This document shows positions 7,574-16,918 of a DNA stretch of 64,000 nt, piece by piece. Source of the DNA: LSUCC0057 sp048549915 (GTDB lineage: Bacteria; Pseudomonadota; Gammaproteobacteria; Pseudomonadales; Porticoccaceae); NCBI GenBank assembly GCA_048549915.1, contig JBLYYE010000043.1, positions 24,961 through 88,960 of the forward strand, given 5' to 3'. A program made the translations under genes and the position numbers. The notes under the pieces were generated by a model. That model worked only from the letters and a program-made list of their open reading frames with translations. It was not told the DNA's origin and did not search any database. Each line of letters begins with the position of its first letter. The stretch's first letter is position 1.

Positions 7574-10500
7574 ATGAAATATTGGCTTGTAGTTATAATT
7601 ACCACTTTGATTTTAGCTGCCTGTGGTGGTGGCGGTGGTGGAAGTACTTCTGCAAGTGACCCGACATCATCCAACTCCGAAGATACAATTGCTCCAGTCA
7701 TTACGCCACCAGACTCAATTACACTTACAGCCACTGATCCGAGTGGAATAGCTAAAACTAACTTAGACATAGTTAACTTCTTAGGACAGGCTAGCGTTCA
7801 GGACAACATTGATGAGACCCTTGAGATCATCAACGATGCCCCTACTCAGTTCCCAATAGGCATTACCACCGTCAGTTTCACTTCATCAGACATTTCTGGC
7901 AATCAGGCTACAGTCGTGACCGCTGACGTAACTGTTCAACCGCCCGCTGATGGGAACAACGCACTCTCGGGAAAAGTAATTGATGGCTACATATCAGGTG
8001 CAACGGCTTATCTCGATCTCAATTACAACAACGAGCGAGACAGTGGTGAACCTTGGGCGTTATCAGGTACCAATGGAGACTTTACCTTCCAGCTAAGTGA
8101 GGCAGCTCTTGATTGCGCAAGTTATGTTCCCACGGTCGTTGAAGTTCCAGTTGGAGCGGAGGATTCAGAGCTTGGTGTAGTCACAGAGGCATATAAGATG
8201 GTACTACCGCCGCTGTTTGCGCCTATTACAGATGAGGATATTCTCAACGTTACGCCGCTCACTTCAGTGGTCTGGAACGCTATTGAAAGTGAATTAAACG
8301 AAAGTGCGAGTCAGTACAGCTGCTTAGCTATAAAAGAAAATACTTCAAAACGCGAAAGGATTATAGCCACCTTAGAGACTGCAATTGGAGATGTGGTTCG
8401 TCATTACAATATCCCAGAGAGCAAAATCTTTGGGGATTTTATTGCAGAAAACGATGATCAAACTAAAGCTGTTGCTATCAATATCGTCAAAGGGTTAAAG
8501 AAAGGTCTGAGTGCTACATTGGTTCTCCAAGAGGAGTATCCAAATGCCACTTGGGCGAAAATTAACTACTATATGTTCAGTAGTTTAGATGACGATGAAA
8601 GCTATCCCGATGCTTGGTATCGTGATCTAGAGATTTCGAACGGCAATACCATAATCAAAGAGCTTGTAAAGGTTTCATCAGACCTGTCTACTGAAATACG
8701 GCCCATACTTTATGAAAAAACCACAACCTCTACCGTAGGGTCGGTTAATTTACGTGAAGAGATTGGCTATGAGTCTAGAGGTGGTGACTCATCTCCTTAT
8801 AACTGTAGCTACAAAGAGTCAGCTTCGTTCATGTTTGCAGGGGCGGAATATGAGTTAGTAAACCTAGGTAGCGCTGGCAATGTCGACAATGTTGACGATT
8901 GTGAATTGCCCGATTTTTCAACCGACTCTTCTTCACGCTACGCGCTCTATAGATCAATTTTTGAGGGTGTAGATGAGGGTGCACAGTTCACTTTTTTTGC
9001 AGCTCAAGGACGCTTCCCTGCCCTTAATAACTGGACGAATCTAATTAGCAATACCAGCTCACTAAGTAAGGCAGAGCTTGTCGACTACATTGATAATTTA
9101 CCGGTTGGGTTTTGCAGTTCTGGCTTAGCAGGTGCGACAAACGTTACTCGTTCTCGCACATTGCAGGTGGGAAACGATAGTGTGAACCTAAGCCGTGAAG
9201 AATCAGGCACTTATACTCGCACAACTAGATATGCAGATGGTACCTCAAACACAGAAGTTTCCACTATTGCGGACGCTATTGGCTGGGATGACTGTGACCA
9301 ACTGGATACTGATGGGGACGGTGCGATCGACAGCATAGACCCCGACGACGATAACGATAACGTTTTAGACAGCAATGACGCTTTCCCGTTCAACCCCGCT
9401 GAATCACAAGATACTGATAGCGACGGTATAGGCAATAATGCCGATGGGGATGATGATAATGATGGCCTCGCCGATAGGAACGATGAATATCCACTTGACC
9501 CAGGCAATGTGAATGATTCGGACGGAGACGGCATTGTCGATCGAGATGATATTTTTCCGGACGATGCGATACGCAACGACACGATGAGAGTCGACTTCAG
9601 CACAGTTGAAGCTCTTGGTCTTGGTAGTGTGGTTAACCGCGATAGCCTCACAAGTATTGCCAAAGCCACTCCTATACGAGGAATGAGTACGAGTTATCTC
9701 CAGTGGCTCTCTGAGATACTTTTAGAAAAAGCCTACGCCGATGATGGCCAGCTTCAATCTTTATCGAACGTATTAGGTTGGAACGCCACAGGTGGTTCTA
9801 TTACTGACACACTTTTATCAAGCGGTACAAAGTTTATCGCTGAAGCGGCTATATCGCCTGACGGTAAGTATCTCTACTTACTTACCAGTGCTCACATACA
9901 AAGAGCATTGACAAATATGGATGAAGAATACTGCTCACTATATCGTGTGACTCTCGCTAATAACGCCTATACCTGTCTTCTAGACGTTGATGAAGGGGAT
10001 ATTCAGCCACGTTCATTAAATAGCGGATTACGCTTTGATAACTCGCGTGGGGGAATGGTTTTTAGAGCTGACGGTGCGGCTTTAGTGCACGGATTTAATT
10101 GGCAGCGACTTAATAGTAATCCAGAGCCTTGTGAATGCGCCTCGGGGAGTGTTTGGTTTATGACTCCAGAGGGCGAACTCTTTGATCTACCCCGCGATAG
10201 TGGGTGGGAAGCTACCAGTGCAGTGTGGATTAATGATGAACAATTTGCAGTCCCTGAGTCCAATGTAACCCAAGGTGGCGAGCGTATAGCCATTTATAAT
10301 TCAGCCACATTAGAACGTGAATTGTTCATTAGTGGTAATGATGCAAGCCGCTCCAGCACCTCTCTGATAAAGGCAGGCGAAAAGCTCCATTGGGAGGGTC
10401 ACGCACTTGATCTTATAACCTTGGAGATTCAAAACTCAAACACTGGAGGTTTACCGGTTGTTGATCAAACTGGTGAGAGACTCTTTTATTTCGCAGAGAA

Positions 10501-12262
10501 AGAAGCAGATAAACAGATTCTTGATAGTCAAGGCAATAAAATAATTGATTTAGTGGCCGATGGTGCTGTCAGCTATAACTGGCAAGAACAAAGTGGGGTA
10601 GGCACGGATATAAAATATACTCCCCTAGCTTTTGGCCCCGATCATATCGCTTTCATGAAAGTCTTTCCTCCCGACACTCCCATAGTCGAAATTGAAGGCA
10701 CTGATTGGTCTGGCGGAGGGACTATTGTCGAATTGCCTAGCGGCTTGGGAACAATAGAACTACACGGTATGAATACTATCAAAATATTCCCGTCAGCTGC
10801 CCTAACGAGCGAATTAACTATTAATTATTCAGTCGCCAATGGAATTGTAGATGAAAACAAAACCTTGAATATTCCCTCATCAGTGTTCGACAACTGGCGT
10901 GCAGATTCTAACGCTATGGATCATATCAATTGGGCCCTGCCAGAGTCAGAGATCGAGGGCTTCTGTGTTTATGAATACGCAACGGAATTGACCCAATGCA
11001 CACAGCTGAGTGATTACAGTGTCCTCGCTTTTGATATGGAGAGTGATCGCTCAACTCGCTATGACGACGATGCCGTTTGTCCAGATGGTCTTTGTAATGC
11101 GTTTCCTGGCATATCAAATATTATCCTGCTAGATGATTTTGTGCGGGTATACTTCAAAGATTCTACCGACCATAAATATTATGAAGCAGAAGCTCGCATT
11201 GATGACTTTATGGCACAAGGAGAAGAGGCATTGTTATTATCATCCGCACAAAACGGTGCTGGTGAAGTTAATATAATTACAGCAGCTACAAAATTAACGC
11301 CGCTAGAACCACTGGAACTTGCCGGTATTTCTGTCTCTGAGTTAACCAACCAACAGGTTGATATCGATTTTGGTCAAACACTGTCTCAATACGCGTCATT
11401 ACCAAAGTTCCAAGTATGGAATGGCAATTCTGAAGTTCCCCTCGCTGCGGATGACAACTGGAACAGTGACAGATCCAGTGTAACCCTATCGTTGACATCT
11501 CAAGGCCTCATCACTGGTACTGAACATGAAGTGCGAATACTTGATCCGATATTTCTAGTGAACAGTACTCGCCGTTACATCCCTGCCGAAAACATTACTT
11601 TTACGCCTAGAGGGGTCAACGCTTTCCAAATAGCAATGGAGACCGCCTATCTAAGGGACTTTGATCCTGCCACAAACCGCAGTTATTCAAGAGATATCAA
11701 CTTGTCTACCGTCGAAGGCACCTTGTCTATGGATCTTGAGAACACACCGTTAAATCTAGCTAATATGCAAAACGCGACCAGTGGCGGCAACTTTAAAACG
11801 CCAACATTGATAGTTGCTCTCGCCAGACTACCTGTTGGCCAAGGTGATGCTACATTTACAATGGAATTAACCGATGGTGATGACGGAATAAGATCAAGTG
11901 GTGAGCGCGCTGTTCACTTGACACTTAACGCGCAATGGCAATCTGATGGTGCCAGCGGGTCGATCACGATACCTCGCCAAGAGATAAACGCGTATTACGT
12001 AAACGCCAGTGGTGACAGGGTGGACGTCACTGTAGATAACTTGGACTCTGACATGATCAGCCTTACCAGCAACGGTGCAGCTTACCCCGCCAATCTAGAT
12101 ATAAAGCTTCTGTCGGCCCTGCAAAAAGTAGCAGTTTTTTCACCCTCATCTCTACTGTCGTCAGGATCATATACCGTAACCATTACCACAACACTTCCCA
12201 TAGTAGATGGAGACGAAAATACCATTAGCCAATTAAGTACCACCTTTAAAATAGGCGAATAA
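7574..12262 (+). CDS. Giant surface-type lipoprotein with HYR, SdrD-like, TSP3-like and propeller-like regions
   Basis: Unassigned 1562-residue protein. The N terminus is a lipoprotein signal with lipobox LAAC (Cys17), followed by a glycine/serine linker and no Asp at +2, which predicts an outer-membrane lipoprotein. Residues about 38-124 resemble an HYR-type Ig-like domain (DTIAPVITPP... and TTVSFTSSDISGNQA). About 131-178 resembles an SdrD B/collagen-binding fold with the calcium-like motif DLNYNNERDSGEP. About 578-665 is a run of thrombospondin type 3-like calcium motifs (DTDGDG, DPDDDNDN, DTDSDGIGNN, DGDDDNDGL, DSDGDGIVDRDD). About 745-1010 has blades such as SPDGKYLYLLTS, suggesting a beta-propeller. 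The rest looks like beta-rich domains. Base composition is clearly AT-richer than the flanks (20 of 60 bases are G or C in the line at 8281, against 36 of 60 in polA at 6301), suggesting transfer. An AACGGAG site precedes the ATG. The function is unknown; adhesion or surface display is an inference only. Confidence 0.85.
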   Translation: MKYWLVVIITTLILAACGGGGGGSTSASDPTSSNSEDTIAPVITPPDSITLTATDPSGIAKTNLDIVNFLGQASVQDNIDETLEIINDAPTQFPIGITTVSFTSSDISGNQATVVTADVTVQPPADGNNALSGKVIDGYISGATAYLDLNYNNERDSGEPWALSGTNGDFTFQLSEAALDCASYVPTVVEVPVGAEDSELGVVTEAYKMVLPPLFAPITDEDILNVTPLTSVVWNAIESELNESASQYSCLAIKENTSKRERIIATLETAIGDVVRHYNIPESKIFGDFIAENDDQTKAVAINIVKGLKKGLSATLVLQEEYPNATWAKINYYMFSSLDDDESYPDAWYRDLEISNGNTIIKELVKVSSDLSTEIRPILYEKTTTSTVGSVNLREEIGYESRGGDSSPYNCSYKESASFMFAGAEYELVNLGSAGNVDNVDDCELPDFSTDSSSRYALYRSIFEGVDEGAQFTFFAAQGRFPALNNWTNLISNTSSLSKAELVDYIDNLPVGFCSSGLAGATNVTRSRTLQVGNDSVNLSREESGTYTRTTRYADGTSNTEVSTIADAIGWDDCDQLDTDGDGAIDSIDPDDDNDNVLDSNDAFPFNPAESQDTDSDGIGNNADGDDDNDGLADRNDEYPLDPGNVNDSDGDGIVDRDDIFPDDAIRNDTMRVDFSTVEALGLGSVVNRDSLTSIAKATPIRGMSTSYLQWLSEILLEKAYADDGQLQSLSNVLGWNATGGSITDTLLSSGTKFIAEAAISPDGKYLYLLTSAHIQRALTNMDEEYCSLYRVTLANNAYTCLLDVDEGDIQPRSLNSGLRFDNSRGGMVFRADGAALVHGFNWQRLNSNPEPCECASGSVWFMTPEGELFDLPRDSGWEATSAVWINDEQFAVPESNVTQGGERIAIYNSATLERELFISGNDASRSSTSLIKAGEKLHWEGHALDLITLEIQNSNTGGLPVVDQTGERLFYFAEKEADKQILDSQGNKIIDLVADGAVSYNWQEQSGVGTDIKYTPLAFGPDHIAFMKVFPPDTPIVEIEGTDWSGGGTIVELPSGLGTIELHGMNTIKIFPSAALTSELTINYSVANGIVDENKTLNIPSSVFDNWRADSNAMDHINWALPESEIEGFCVYEYATELTQCTQLSDYSVLAFDMESDRSTRYDDDAVCPDGLCNAFPGISNIILLDDFVRVYFKDSTDHKYYEAEARIDDFMAQGEEALLLSSAQNGAGEVNIITAATKLTPLEPLELAGISVSELTNQQVDIDFGQTLSQYASLPKFQVWNGNSEVPLAADDNWNSDRSSVTLSLTSQGLITGTEHEVRILDPIFLVNSTRRYIPAENITFTPRGVNAFQIAMETAYLRDFDPATNRSYSRDINLSTVEGTLSMDLENTPLNLANMQNATSGGNFKTPTLIVALARLPVGQGDATFTMELTDGDDGIRSSGERAVHLTLNAQWQSDGASGSITIPRQEINAYYVNASGDRVDVTVDNLDSDMISLTSNGAAYPANLDIKLLSALQKVAVFSPSSLLSSGSYTVTITTTLPIVDGDENTISQLSTTFKIGE

Positions 12263-13018
12263 ATGAACCGATCAAAAAAAACAATCCCGTTTGGCTTGTT
12301 GGTGATGTCTTTGGCTATGTGGTGTCTAACAACGAGAGCGGGAACCAGAGAGGAGATAGAAATAGCTGCATTAGTGGATTACCGTGATACTAATGAGCAA
12401 ATTAGTATCGATGGGAAAAAAGCCTCTTTTAGAGTGGGCGGGGCTGGTTTAAAACTGCAATTCAATCATGCCTCTCTTGGCTCGATTTATACCAGCAGAG
12501 GTATAGGTTATTCACCTAAGGAGAGTGCTTCCTTTCTTGGGGCAAATCTTAGTGGACCAGCAGACAGTACTTTTTACGGCGGAGGCTACGAATATAGCTA
12601 CTTAATTACAGCTAATTCGAAGCTTGTGCTTTCAATAGACTATGTGAAACATGCTATCGAGAGCTCTGTTAGTGGGTATAGGGCAGATCAAGCTGTATTC
12701 GCCGATATCGACTCTGATATTACTGTCACTGACACCATACTAGCGTGGAAATATACTCTTACAGAAAATTTGTCAGTTTCTGCAGGGTTGGGGGCAATCA
12801 AATGGAAGGTCGAGGCTGACGCCATAGGAACCTTAGGGGATTCTATTAGAGCAAGTACGGATGTAAGTGCCAATGGAACAGACTCAGCTCAGAAGCTGAA
12901 AATTGAATATACTGGATTTAGCTTGCCGATCAGCGCGCAGTATCAGCGTAGCTTATTAAAGGCGGATAACTCAGCCACATTGCAAGCATTTACCTTCGAG
13001 TTAAGTTACCCACTGTAA
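12263..13018 (+). CDS. Predicted outer-membrane beta-barrel protein, unassigned
   Basis: 251 residues that I do not recognise. There is a signal peptide (PFGLLVMSLAMWCLTT, cleavage near TRA). Alternating polar/hydrophobic strands follow, such as GGYEYSYLI, KLVLSIDYVKH and LSVSAGLGAIKWKVE, ending in ATLQAFTFELSYPL. That pattern fits a small eight- to ten-stranded outer-membrane barrel of the OmpA/OmpW size class, though the last residue is Leu rather than the usual Phe. The ATG begins on the base after the lipoprotein stop codon, so the two genes form one translationally coupled pair with the same AT-rich composition. The pairing suggests the barrel and the lipoprotein act together at the outer membrane. 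The barrel prediction is moderately sure, the role unknown. Confidence 0.75.
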   Translation: MNRSKKTIPFGLLVMSLAMWCLTTRAGTREEIEIAALVDYRDTNEQISIDGKKASFRVGGAGLKLQFNHASLGSIYTSRGIGYSPKESASFLGANLSGPADSTFYGGGYEYSYLITANSKLVLSIDYVKHAIESSVSGYRADQAVFADIDSDITVTDTILAWKYTLTENLSVSAGLGAIKWKVEADAIGTLGDSIRASTDVSANGTDSAQKLKIEYTGFSLPISAQYQRSLLKADNSATLQAFTFELSYPL

Positions 13019-13205
13019 ACGCACACTCCTAATTTTCTGTGCATGTTACGCAGTGTGTTTGAGTCTCAGTATTAGTTCTGAGAGCAACTCGCTAGGAATA
13101 CATAGAATGTGATGTCTATTATTTTTCGAAGTAAGCAAAATCAAATGAAATAATTAAAAATTTCATAAGGCAAAAAACTAAAATAGATCTCGCTGTTTGC
13201 TGCGA

Positions 13206-13257
13206 TGAGCAAGCCAAAGCAGAGCTAGCCCCAGCCAACTTGGTTTGGGGCTTTTTT
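13206..13257 (+). terminator. Intrinsic terminator, third copy of the polA-side repeat
   Basis: Stem AGCCCC (13227-13232) with GGGGCT (13247-13252) and a six-T run, preceded by GAGCAAGCCAAAG as in the two copies at 7207 and 7325. It ends the lipoprotein/barrel unit and lies 5 bases from the engB stop codon. Together with the other copies it brackets the whole insert as a direct repeat. The preceding 13019-13205 is AT-rich and holds no gene that I can support. Confidence 0.8.
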
Positions 13258-13262
13258 ACCTT

Positions 13263-13979
13263 TTAGTCGTTTTCCGGCTCGATGTTAAGTTGGGCTATTT
13301 GTTCCGGTGTAAGCCATCCCTCACCGCCTTGAACACTGATTTCCTCTTGCTCCTCCAGTGCGGGGTCCTCTTCACTGAGCCAACTGTTCAGTATCGCCTC
13401 TAGTTCTTGGACGCCCTGTTTTTTAAGTGAGGAAAAAGTTTGCACAGAAAAAAGATCGTCATTGATGTCGATAGTCGACAGAAACTTCGCTACTTGCAAC
13501 ATCGAGGCTTGTGCCGGCCCGCGTTTGAGTTTGTCCGCCTTGGTTAGAAGTACGTGGACAGGTAAGTCGGCCTGGTGTGCCCAGCACAACATCTGTTCGT
13601 CGTAGCTCTGCAAAGGGTGGCGAATATCCATTAGCAAGATTAAGCCAGCCAAGGATTGTCGTTGCTGTAAGTATTCAGCCAGATGTCGATCCCAGCGTTT
13701 CTTCATCGCGATGGGGACTTTAGCAAAACCGTAGCCGGGAAGATCGACCAGCCGTTGGCTTTCGCTTAGAGTAAAGTGATTGATAAGCTGGGTTCGGCCA
13801 GGTGTTTTGCTGATCCGCGCCATTCCTTTGTTACGGGTCAAGGTATTTATTGCACTAGATTTTCCCGCATTAGAGCGACCCGCAAAAGCGACCTCGCGGC
13901 CCTCATCCGGAGGGCACTGCTCAAGGCTGGGGGCGCTGGTAAGAAACTGAGTTGCCTGAAAATTTATCGCTGTTGCCAT
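13263..13979 (-). CDS. engB: Ribosome biogenesis GTPase EngB (YihA/YsxC)
   Basis: Small TRAFAC GTPase of 238 residues needed for large ribosomal subunit assembly and linked to cell division. Motifs are G1 GRSNAGKSS, G2 near SKTPGRTQ, G3 DLPGYG and G4 TKAD. The ATG at 13979 is chosen because it yields the standard MATAINFQATQFLTSAP start; a TTG ten codons upstream is less likely. The C terminus has an acidic extension (SEEDPALEEQEE). It is divergent from cytochrome c4 and convergent with polA at a distance, the ancestral polA-engB order being broken by the insert. Confidence 0.96.
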   Translation of the reverse strand: MATAINFQATQFLTSAPSLEQCPPDEGREVAFAGRSNAGKSSAINTLTRNKGMARISKTPGRTQLINHFTLSESQRLVDLPGYGFAKVPIAMKKRWDRHLAEYLQQRQSLAGLILLMDIRHPLQSYDEQMLCWAHQADLPVHVLLTKADKLKRGPAQASMLQVAKFLSTIDINDDLFSVQTFSSLKKQGVQELEAILNSWLSEEDPALEEQEEISVQGGEGWLTPEQIAQLNIEPEND

Positions 13980-14042
13980 GGAGTATCTCGCGCAGGTTTG
14001 GCAGAGCAATTTTGCTCCGCGCTAATATCTTTGCCAGTGGCT

Positions 14043-14071
14043 TTAGGAATGACGCAGATTTGGTATATAAT
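14043..14071 (+). promoter_or_regulatory. Probable sigma-70 promoter of the cytochrome c4 gene
   Basis: A perfect -10 box TATAAT (14066-14071) with a 17-base spacer to a weak -35 TTAGGA (14043-14048), in the gap between divergent engB and the cytochrome gene. The start point would lie about 60 bases before the ATG. Confidence 0.55.
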
Positions 14072-14137
14072 GCGCCGGCTTTTTGGCAGGGCACTTAAGT
14101 GCTTATATTCTAGCGGAATGCGTGAGTGGGAATAACC

Positions 14138-14806
14138 ATGAATACAAAATTTTTGAACTTAGTCGGTGTCATCGCCGGTGCTTTGTTGGCAGTAGCAGCA
14201 GGCTCAGTTAATGCAGCTATCTATCCCAAAGGCGACGCTATGGCGGGCGAAGGGTTGGTAGCCAGCTGCGCTGGTTGCCATGGTATGGACGGAAACAGCG
14301 CAATGGGCGCTTTCCCCAAATTGGCAGGTCTGGGTGAAAAGTACCTCACTAAACAGTTGATGGATGTGCGCGACGGCAATCGAGTCATAGTTGAGATGAC
14401 CGGTATGCTCGACGGTATGAGCGATCAGCAGTTGGCTGATATGGCTGCCTTTTACGATGCCAAAGAGCGTCAGCTCTCTGGTGCCAAACAAATTGAATTG
14501 GTCGGTAGCAGCATCAGCGGCGACGAAGCGATTGCTCTGGGCGAGTCACTCTACCGCGGTGGCAATCTGGAAGTAGGTATCCCATCCTGCGCCGGCTGTC
14601 ACGCTCCTAGCGGTGCTGGCAATGACCCGGCAGGGTACCCCGCACTGGGTGGCCAACACGCCGATTACATTGCCAAACAACTGCGCATGTTCCGCGATGG
14701 TCTGCGTCATAACGACGGTGAAGTGAAAGTAATGCGCGGTGTTGCCGAGCGTATGAGCAACCGTGAAATCGATGCGCTGGCAAACTATATCGCCGGTTTG
14801 CACTGA
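14138..14806 (+). CDS. Diheme cytochrome c4
   Basis: Periplasmic diheme cytochrome c of 222 residues that carries electrons to terminal oxidases. A signal peptide (LVGVIAGALLAVAAGSVNA) precedes two class I cytochrome c domains, each with a CAGCH heme site (about residues 44 and 152). Axial methionines are plausible in EMTGMLDGMSDQQLADMAAFY and VMRGVAERMSNREIDALANY, a repeat showing the internal duplication typical of c4. The ATG at 14138 is preferred over a GTG four codons earlier. The gene order engB-c4-dsbA matches Pseudomonas and relatives. Confidence 0.93.
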   Translation: MNTKFLNLVGVIAGALLAVAAGSVNAAIYPKGDAMAGEGLVASCAGCHGMDGNSAMGAFPKLAGLGEKYLTKQLMDVRDGNRVIVEMTGMLDGMSDQQLADMAAFYDAKERQLSGAKQIELVGSSISGDEAIALGESLYRGGNLEVGIPSCAGCHAPSGAGNDPAGYPALGGQHADYIAKQLRMFRDGLRHNDGEVKVMRGVAERMSNREIDALANYIAGLH

Positions 14807-14830
14807 GTGTAGCGCTAGGCTAGGCAATGG

Positions 14831-14855
14831 AGGGCGGCTGCGGTCGCCCTTTTTT
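14831..14855 (+). terminator. Intrinsic terminator after cytochrome c4
   Basis: Stem AGGGCG (14831-14836) with CGCCCT (14845-14850), an 8-base loop and a six-T run. It separates the cytochrome transcript from dsbA. Confidence 0.75.
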
Positions 14856-14927
14856 GTGGCCGCGGTTATACTCACTGCACTTTTATCTCTCCTTGATGTC
14901 AAAGCAATATAAACGCGAGGTATTTTT

Positions 14928-15578
14928 ATGTTGAGTCTGTTCAAATTATTCCGTCTGTTGGTCATCGCCACGCTTTTTCCAGCCGCAGTTAGTGCTGCCG
15001 AGTTGTATCAAGAGGGTGTTGATTACCAGCGGTTACCTCAAGCGGTGCGCACCGCCAATCCAGGTTTGGTCGAGGTCAACGAGATTTTTTCTTACCACTG
15101 CGGCCACTGCTTTGACTTTGAAGGGCCGATGCACGAGTGGTCTAAAACACTCCCAGAAGGCGTCGATATGCAACGCACACCAGCGCCTTGGCAGAGTGCA
15201 CTGGAGCCCTTGGCTCGCGCCTACTACAGCGCCTTAGCTTTGGGCGTTTTAGAGCAAACGCACATCGCTATTTTTGAGGCCTATCATATTAAAGGGACGT
15301 TAAATCTGCGCGGCACTGGCCTGGAGGCTAAAGACTTTGCCGATATTTTTGCCGCGGCAGGTGTTGCTGAAGATAAACTCGAGCGGGTATTTAACTCTTT
15401 TGGTGTAACTAGCCTAGTTAATCAAGCTAAATCGAGAATTCGCGCCTATCGCACTCAAGGCACCCCCGAACTAATCGTCAATGGCAAATACCGCGTGTCG
15501 CTCCAACAGGCCAAAACTTTTGACGGTATGCTGGCGATAGCTCGTTTTCTGGTCGATAAAGAGCTCGCTGTCCAATAA
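14928..15578 (+). CDS. dsbA: Periplasmic thiol:disulfide interchange protein DsbA
   Basis: Disulfide oxidase of 216 residues with a signal peptide ending SAA. The thioredoxin-fold active site is CGHC (Cys58, Cys61) inside IFSYHCGHCFDFE, and the cis-proline loop is GTPELIVNGKY. In E. coli DsbA the active site is CPHC; CGHC is seen in Pseudomonas-type DsbA proteins. Oxidised by a DsbB (not in this window), it introduces disulfides into secreted proteins. It has its own start after a terminator. A GC-rich stem-loop (GGGGG and CCCCC around 15647-15662) lies downstream but lacks a T run. Confidence 0.94.
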   Translation: MLSLFKLFRLLVIATLFPAAVSAAELYQEGVDYQRLPQAVRTANPGLVEVNEIFSYHCGHCFDFEGPMHEWSKTLPEGVDMQRTPAPWQSALEPLARAYYSALALGVLEQTHIAIFEAYHIKGTLNLRGTGLEAKDFADIFAAAGVAEDKLERVFNSFGVTSLVNQAKSRIRAYRTQGTPELIVNGKYRVSLQQAKTFDGMLAIARFLVDKELAVQ

Positions 15579-15749
15579 CAGGTTGTTTTCACAACCGTTA
15601 CGGCAAGCAGTGTAAGCGCAAAGAATCAAAAAAGTGCTGTTATTTAGGGGGTTAGCGCCCCCGCCGCTTTCTTTGCGTCGCCGAGCGCAGTAAAATCACG
15701 CCCCTTATTTCTCGATGAGCAGTGCTCGTCCTAATTATTTTGGACAGTT

Positions 15750-16865
15750 ATGAAACCTACGATCAAACCTGCCAACCCCAATTTTTCCTCTGGCCCATGC
15801 TCAAAGCGTCCAGGCTACAGCCTCGACAAACTGGATATCGCCACGTTAGGGCGCTCTCACCGTTCCGCTGTAGGCAAGCAAGCACTCGGCCGCGCTTGTG
15901 CGGACACCGCCAAGCTGCTTGGGCTGCCTGAGGGCTACCGAGTAGGCGTAGTACCTGCCTCAGACACGGGTGCAGTCGAAATGGCGATGTGGTCTCTGTT
16001 GGGTGAGCGCCCCGTCGATGTGCTCTCATGGGAATCATTTGGTGCCGGTTGGGCAACCGATATCGTTAAGCAGCTCAAATTGGATAATGTCCGCAGTATG
16101 ACCGCTGAATACGGCCAGCTACCTAACCTCTCCGAGGTGAACTGTGACCACGATGTGGTGTTTACCTGGAACGGCACAACTTCTGGCGTGCGAGTGCCCA
16201 ATGCCGATTGGATCAGCGACGATCGGCAGGGGCTGACAATCTGCGATGCAACCTCGGCAGTGTTTGCTATGGAGATGCCCTGGGAGAAGCTTGATGTAGT
16301 CACCTACAGCTGGCAGAAAGTGCTCGGCGGCGAAGGTGCCCACGGTATGTTGATTCTCAGCCCGCGCGCAGTTGCGCGTTTGGAGAGCTACACCCCCGCC
16401 TGGCCGCTGCCGAAAATTTTCCGCATGACAAAAGGCGGCAAGTTGATCGAAGGTATTTTCCGCGGCGAAACCATTAATACCCCCTCTATGCTCTGTGTGG
16501 CCGATTACTTAGATGCGCTGGACTGGGTTGCCGAAATCGGTGGACAGCACGCCGCGATCGAGCGTTCGCAGGCCAATTTGGCCGCTATTGAAGCGTTTGT
16601 TGAACAGCGCGACTGGATGCATTTTCTTGCAGCCGATCCTGCACTGCGTTCTAGTACCAGTGTCTGTCTGACACTCGACCTGGATGAGGCGGCGGTCAAA
16701 CAATTGGTTAAATTGCTCGACAGCGAGGGGGTTGCTTACGACATTGGCGCCTACCGCGATGCACCGGCAGGCTTGCGTATCTGGTGTGGGGCCACAGTGG
16801 AGACCGCCGATGTAGAAGCGCTCCTCCCCTGGATCGAGTGGGGCTACCAACAGCTAGCAGGCTGA
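15750..16865 (+). CDS. serC: Phosphoserine aminotransferase, Methanosarcina/alphaproteobacterial type
   Basis: PLP-dependent transaminase of 371 residues converting 3-phosphohydroxypyruvate to phosphoserine. It starts with PNFSSGPCSKRPGYS and contains TWNGTTSGVR and the PLP lysine in TYSWQKVLGGEG (Lys190). These features mark the second SerC subfamily, known from Methanosarcina and alphaproteobacteria, which differs from the enterobacterial SerC. A D-3-phosphoglycerate dehydrogenase follows 53 bases downstream, so the first two steps of serine synthesis sit together. No serB or enterobacterial-type serC is visible here. The window has a second, canonical serA at 55872-57101. Confidence 0.9.
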   Translation: MKPTIKPANPNFSSGPCSKRPGYSLDKLDIATLGRSHRSAVGKQALGRACADTAKLLGLPEGYRVGVVPASDTGAVEMAMWSLLGERPVDVLSWESFGAGWATDIVKQLKLDNVRSMTAEYGQLPNLSEVNCDHDVVFTWNGTTSGVRVPNADWISDDRQGLTICDATSAVFAMEMPWEKLDVVTYSWQKVLGGEGAHGMLILSPRAVARLESYTPAWPLPKIFRMTKGGKLIEGIFRGETINTPSMLCVADYLDALDWVAEIGGQHAAIERSQANLAAIEAFVEQRDWMHFLAADPALRSSTSVCLTLDLDEAAVKQLVKLLDSEGVAYDIGAYRDAPAGLRIWCGATVETADVEALLPWIEWGYQQLAG

Positions 16866-16918
16866 ACCATACAATTACCCGTCTTTGACGGAACAGCAAA
16901 TAATTCTAGGTATTTACC

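Noticed and set aside
13776..14135. 119-codon frame on plus overlapping engB
   Set aside because: It is the opposite-strand shadow of the engB GTPase domain and covers the cytochrome c4 promoter.
15647..15662. Terminator after dsbA (GGGGG/CCCCC)
   Set aside because: Stable stem but followed by GCCGCTTTCTTTG, without a proper T run; it could be a weak or Rho-assisted end only.
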